Made by a program: the position numbers and the translations under genes | Source of the DNA: Ciceribacter thiooxidans | Lineage (GTDB): Bacteria; Pseudomonadota; Alphaproteobacteria; Rhizobiales; Rhizobiaceae | Assembly (NCBI RefSeq): GCF_014126615.1 | Contig: NZ_CP059896.1 | Location: forward strand, 1,064,501 to 1,128,500 | Reading direction: 5' to 3' | Length of the DNA stretch: 64,000 nucleotides | Notes under the pieces: model-generated | What the model saw: only the letters and a program-made list of their open reading frames with translations | Told to the model about the DNA's origin: nothing | Databases searched by the model: none | In this document: piece by piece, positions 62,469 to 64,000 of the stretch | How the letters are laid out: each line of letters starts with the position of its first letter | How positions within the stretch are numbered: position 1 is the stretch's first letter

Positions 62469-64000
62469 ATGCTGGTCCAGCTATCGATCCGCGATATCGT
62501 TCTGATCGAGCGGCTCGACCTTGCCTTCGAGGCGGGGCTCTCGGTGCTGACCGGCGAGACCGGCGCCGGCAAGTCGATCCTGCTCGACAGCCTGTCGCTG
62601 GCGCTCGGTGGGCGCGGCGACGGCTCTCTCGTCCGCCACGGTGAGGACAAAGGCCAGGTGACGGCCGTGTTCGATGTGGCCGACGCCCATCCGGTCCGCC
62701 TGCTGCTGCGGGAAAACAGCGTTGACGAGGACGGTGACCTCATCTTCCGGCGGGTGCAATCGGCGGACGGCCGTACCCGCGCCTTCGTCAACGACCAGCC
62801 GGTGAGCGTGCAGCTGATGCGCCAGGCAGGCCAGTTGCTCGTCGAAATCCACGGCCAGCACGACGACCGTGCGCTCGTAGACACCAATGCGCACCGCACG
62901 CTTCTCGATGCTTTCGCCGGGCTGACGGACGAGGTGGCGGAACTCTCGGAGACCTACCGCCGCTGGAAGGATGCCGACCGGCAGCTGAAGGCCCACCGTG
63001 CGCGGGTCGAGGCAGCGGCGCGCGAAGCGGAATACCTGCGTGCCTCCGTCGAGGAACTGGAGATCCTCTCGCCGCGAGACGGCGAGGAGGACGAACTCGC
63101 CGACCGCCGCTCGCAGATGCAGAAGGCGGAGCGTATCGCCGGCGATATCGCCGAAGCCTCCGAGTTCCTGAACGGCAACAGTTCCCCCGTGCCGATGATC
63201 GCCTCGCTGATGCGGCGCCTGGAGCGCAAGAGCCACGAGGCTCCCGGCCTTCTCGAAGACACGGTGCAGCTTCTCGACGCGGCGCTCGACACCCTCTCCA
63301 ACGCCCAGATGGAAGTCGAGGCAGCGTTGCGCCGAACGGAATTCGACCCGCGCGAACTGGAGCGGGTGGAGGAGCGCCTGTTTGCTCTGAGGGCGGCGGG
63401 ACGAAAGTATTCCGTGCCGGTCACCGAGCTGCCGGCGCTCGCCGAGCGGATGGTCGCCGAGCTTGCCGACCTCGATGCGGGTGAGGAGCGCCTCGGGCAG
63501 ATGGAGACCGCCGTCGCCGAGGCCAAGGCCGCCTACGACCACCGGGCTGCCGCACTTTCCTCGAAGCGGGCGAATGGGGCAACGGCGCTTTCCGAGGCCG
63601 TGATGGCGGAGCTGCCGGCTCTGAAACTCGAGCGTGCCCGTTTCATGGTCGAGGTGATGTCCGATCCGGAGGCTGCGACGGCCGAGGGCATCGATACCGT
63701 TGAATTCCACGTCCAGACCAATCCGGGCACCCGGCCGGGGCCGATCATGAAGGTTGCCTCGGGCGGCGAACTCTCGCGCTTCCTGCTGGCGCTCAAGGTC
63801 GCGCTCGCCGACCGCGGTTCTGCGCCGACGCTCGTTTTCGACGAAATCGACACCGGCGTGGGCGGTGCCGTGGCGGATGCGATCGGCCAGCGGCTGAAGC
63901 GGCTCTCCGACAAGGTCCAGGTGCTTTCCGTCACCCACGCGCCGCAGGTGGCCGCCCGTGCCGCGACTCATCTGCTGATCTCCAAGGGTCCGGCCGGCGA
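62469..64000 (+). CDS. recN: DNA repair protein RecN (C-terminal end beyond window)
   Basis: The SMC-like ATPase is present for 510 complete codons; full-length RecN is about 555, so roughly 45 residues are missing at the right edge. MLVQLSIRDIVLIERLDLAF then SVLTGETGAGKSILLDSLSL (about 25-44) give the Walker A head. A coiled-coil region spans about 155-360. The C-terminal head has VASGGELSRFLLALKVALAD near 432 (signature) and TLVFDEIDTGVGG near 455 (Walker B). RecN holds broken DNA ends during double-strand-break repair. It starts 35 bases after bamD. A LexA box is not evident. Confidence 0.96.
   Translation, partial: MLVQLSIRDIVLIERLDLAFEAGLSVLTGETGAGKSILLDSLSLALGGRGDGSLVRHGEDKGQVTAVFDVADAHPVRLLLRENSVDEDGDLIFRRVQSADGRTRAFVNDQPVSVQLMRQAGQLLVEIHGQHDDRALVDTNAHRTLLDAFAGLTDEVAELSETYRRWKDADRQLKAHRARVEAAAREAEYLRASVEELEILSPRDGEEDELADRRSQMQKAERIAGDIAEASEFLNGNSSPVPMIASLMRRLERKSHEAPGLLEDTVQLLDAALDTLSNAQMEVEAALRRTEFDPRELERVEERLFALRAAGRKYSVPVTELPALAERMVAELADLDAGEERLGQMETAVAEAKAAYDHRAAALSSKRANGATALSEAVMAELPALKLERARFMVEVMSDPEAATAEGIDTVEFHVQTNPGTRPGPIMKVASGGELSRFLLALKVALADRGSAPTLVFDEIDTGVGGAVADAIGQRLKRLSDKVQVLSVTHAPQVAARAATHLLISKGPAG

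Overview
The window is chromosomal DNA from an alphaproteobacterium, most likely a member of the Rhizobiaceae (Ensifer/Sinorhizobium, Shinella or Rhizobium-like). The evidence is the high GC content, a complete division and cell wall (dcw) cluster in the rhizobial order, an ArsR-methyltransferase (SahR-type) gene next to metF, betaine-lipid genes btaA-btaB, a pyrophosphate-dependent phosphofructokinase, and an FtsZ with a long Ala/Pro-rich tail. From memory, the order metF ... btaAB ... pfp ... dcw resembles the Sinorhizobium meliloti chromosome. The genus is not proven.

Region 1 (1-8804) is a catabolic locus. A divergent RpiR-type regulator, cut by the window edge, faces a single operon: an N-formylglutamate amidohydrolase-family gene, a three-part TRAP transporter, a glutamine-synthetase-like ligase, an aldehyde dehydrogenase and an iron-type alcohol dehydrogenase, closed by a clear terminator. 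I read it as uptake plus gamma-glutamylation, oxidation and deglutamylation of an unknown amino-alcohol-like compound.

Region 2 (8805-17300) is mosaic. It holds an orphan ParA/VirC1-like ATPase and then a visibly less GC-rich two-gene operon encoding a nucleoid-associated (NA37/NdpA-like) protein and a RelA/SpoT-domain nucleotide synthetase. This pair is the best candidate for an undescribed system. After it come an L,D-transpeptidase, a DUF4432-TIGR01244-RidA operon, a palindromic repeat bracketed by duplicated terminators, a VOC protein and a LysE exporter.

Region 3 (17500-40100) is mostly housekeeping and envelope genes: a ThDP enzyme with a CaiB-type CoA transferase, an alpha/beta hydrolase, EttA, SahR-metF, a 25-residue membrane peptide gene, a Kef-type antiporter, an MltB-type transglycosylase, a GH25 lipoprotein, btaAB, a serine hydrolase, two SLT transglycosylases, a second LysE protein, pfp, a TerB-DnaJ protein, an amidase and an FAD oxidoreductase.

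Region 4 (40138-64000) starts with the RNase P RNA. It is followed by four CCCAT boxes at exact 10-bp spacing (predicted MraZ operator) and the dcw cluster mraZ-rsmH-ftsL-ftsI-murE-murF-mraY-murD-ftsW-murG-murC-murB, then ddl-ftsQ-ftsA-ftsZ, lpxC, bamD and the start of recN. Many of these genes overlap by one to four bases, so the precursor enzymes and divisome proteins are probably made in translationally coupled runs.

I saw no tRNA, rRNA, insertion sequence, integrase or CRISPR array. Function calls come from motif recognition by eye. Start sites were chosen from visible Shine-Dalgarno (SD) sequences and family lengths.
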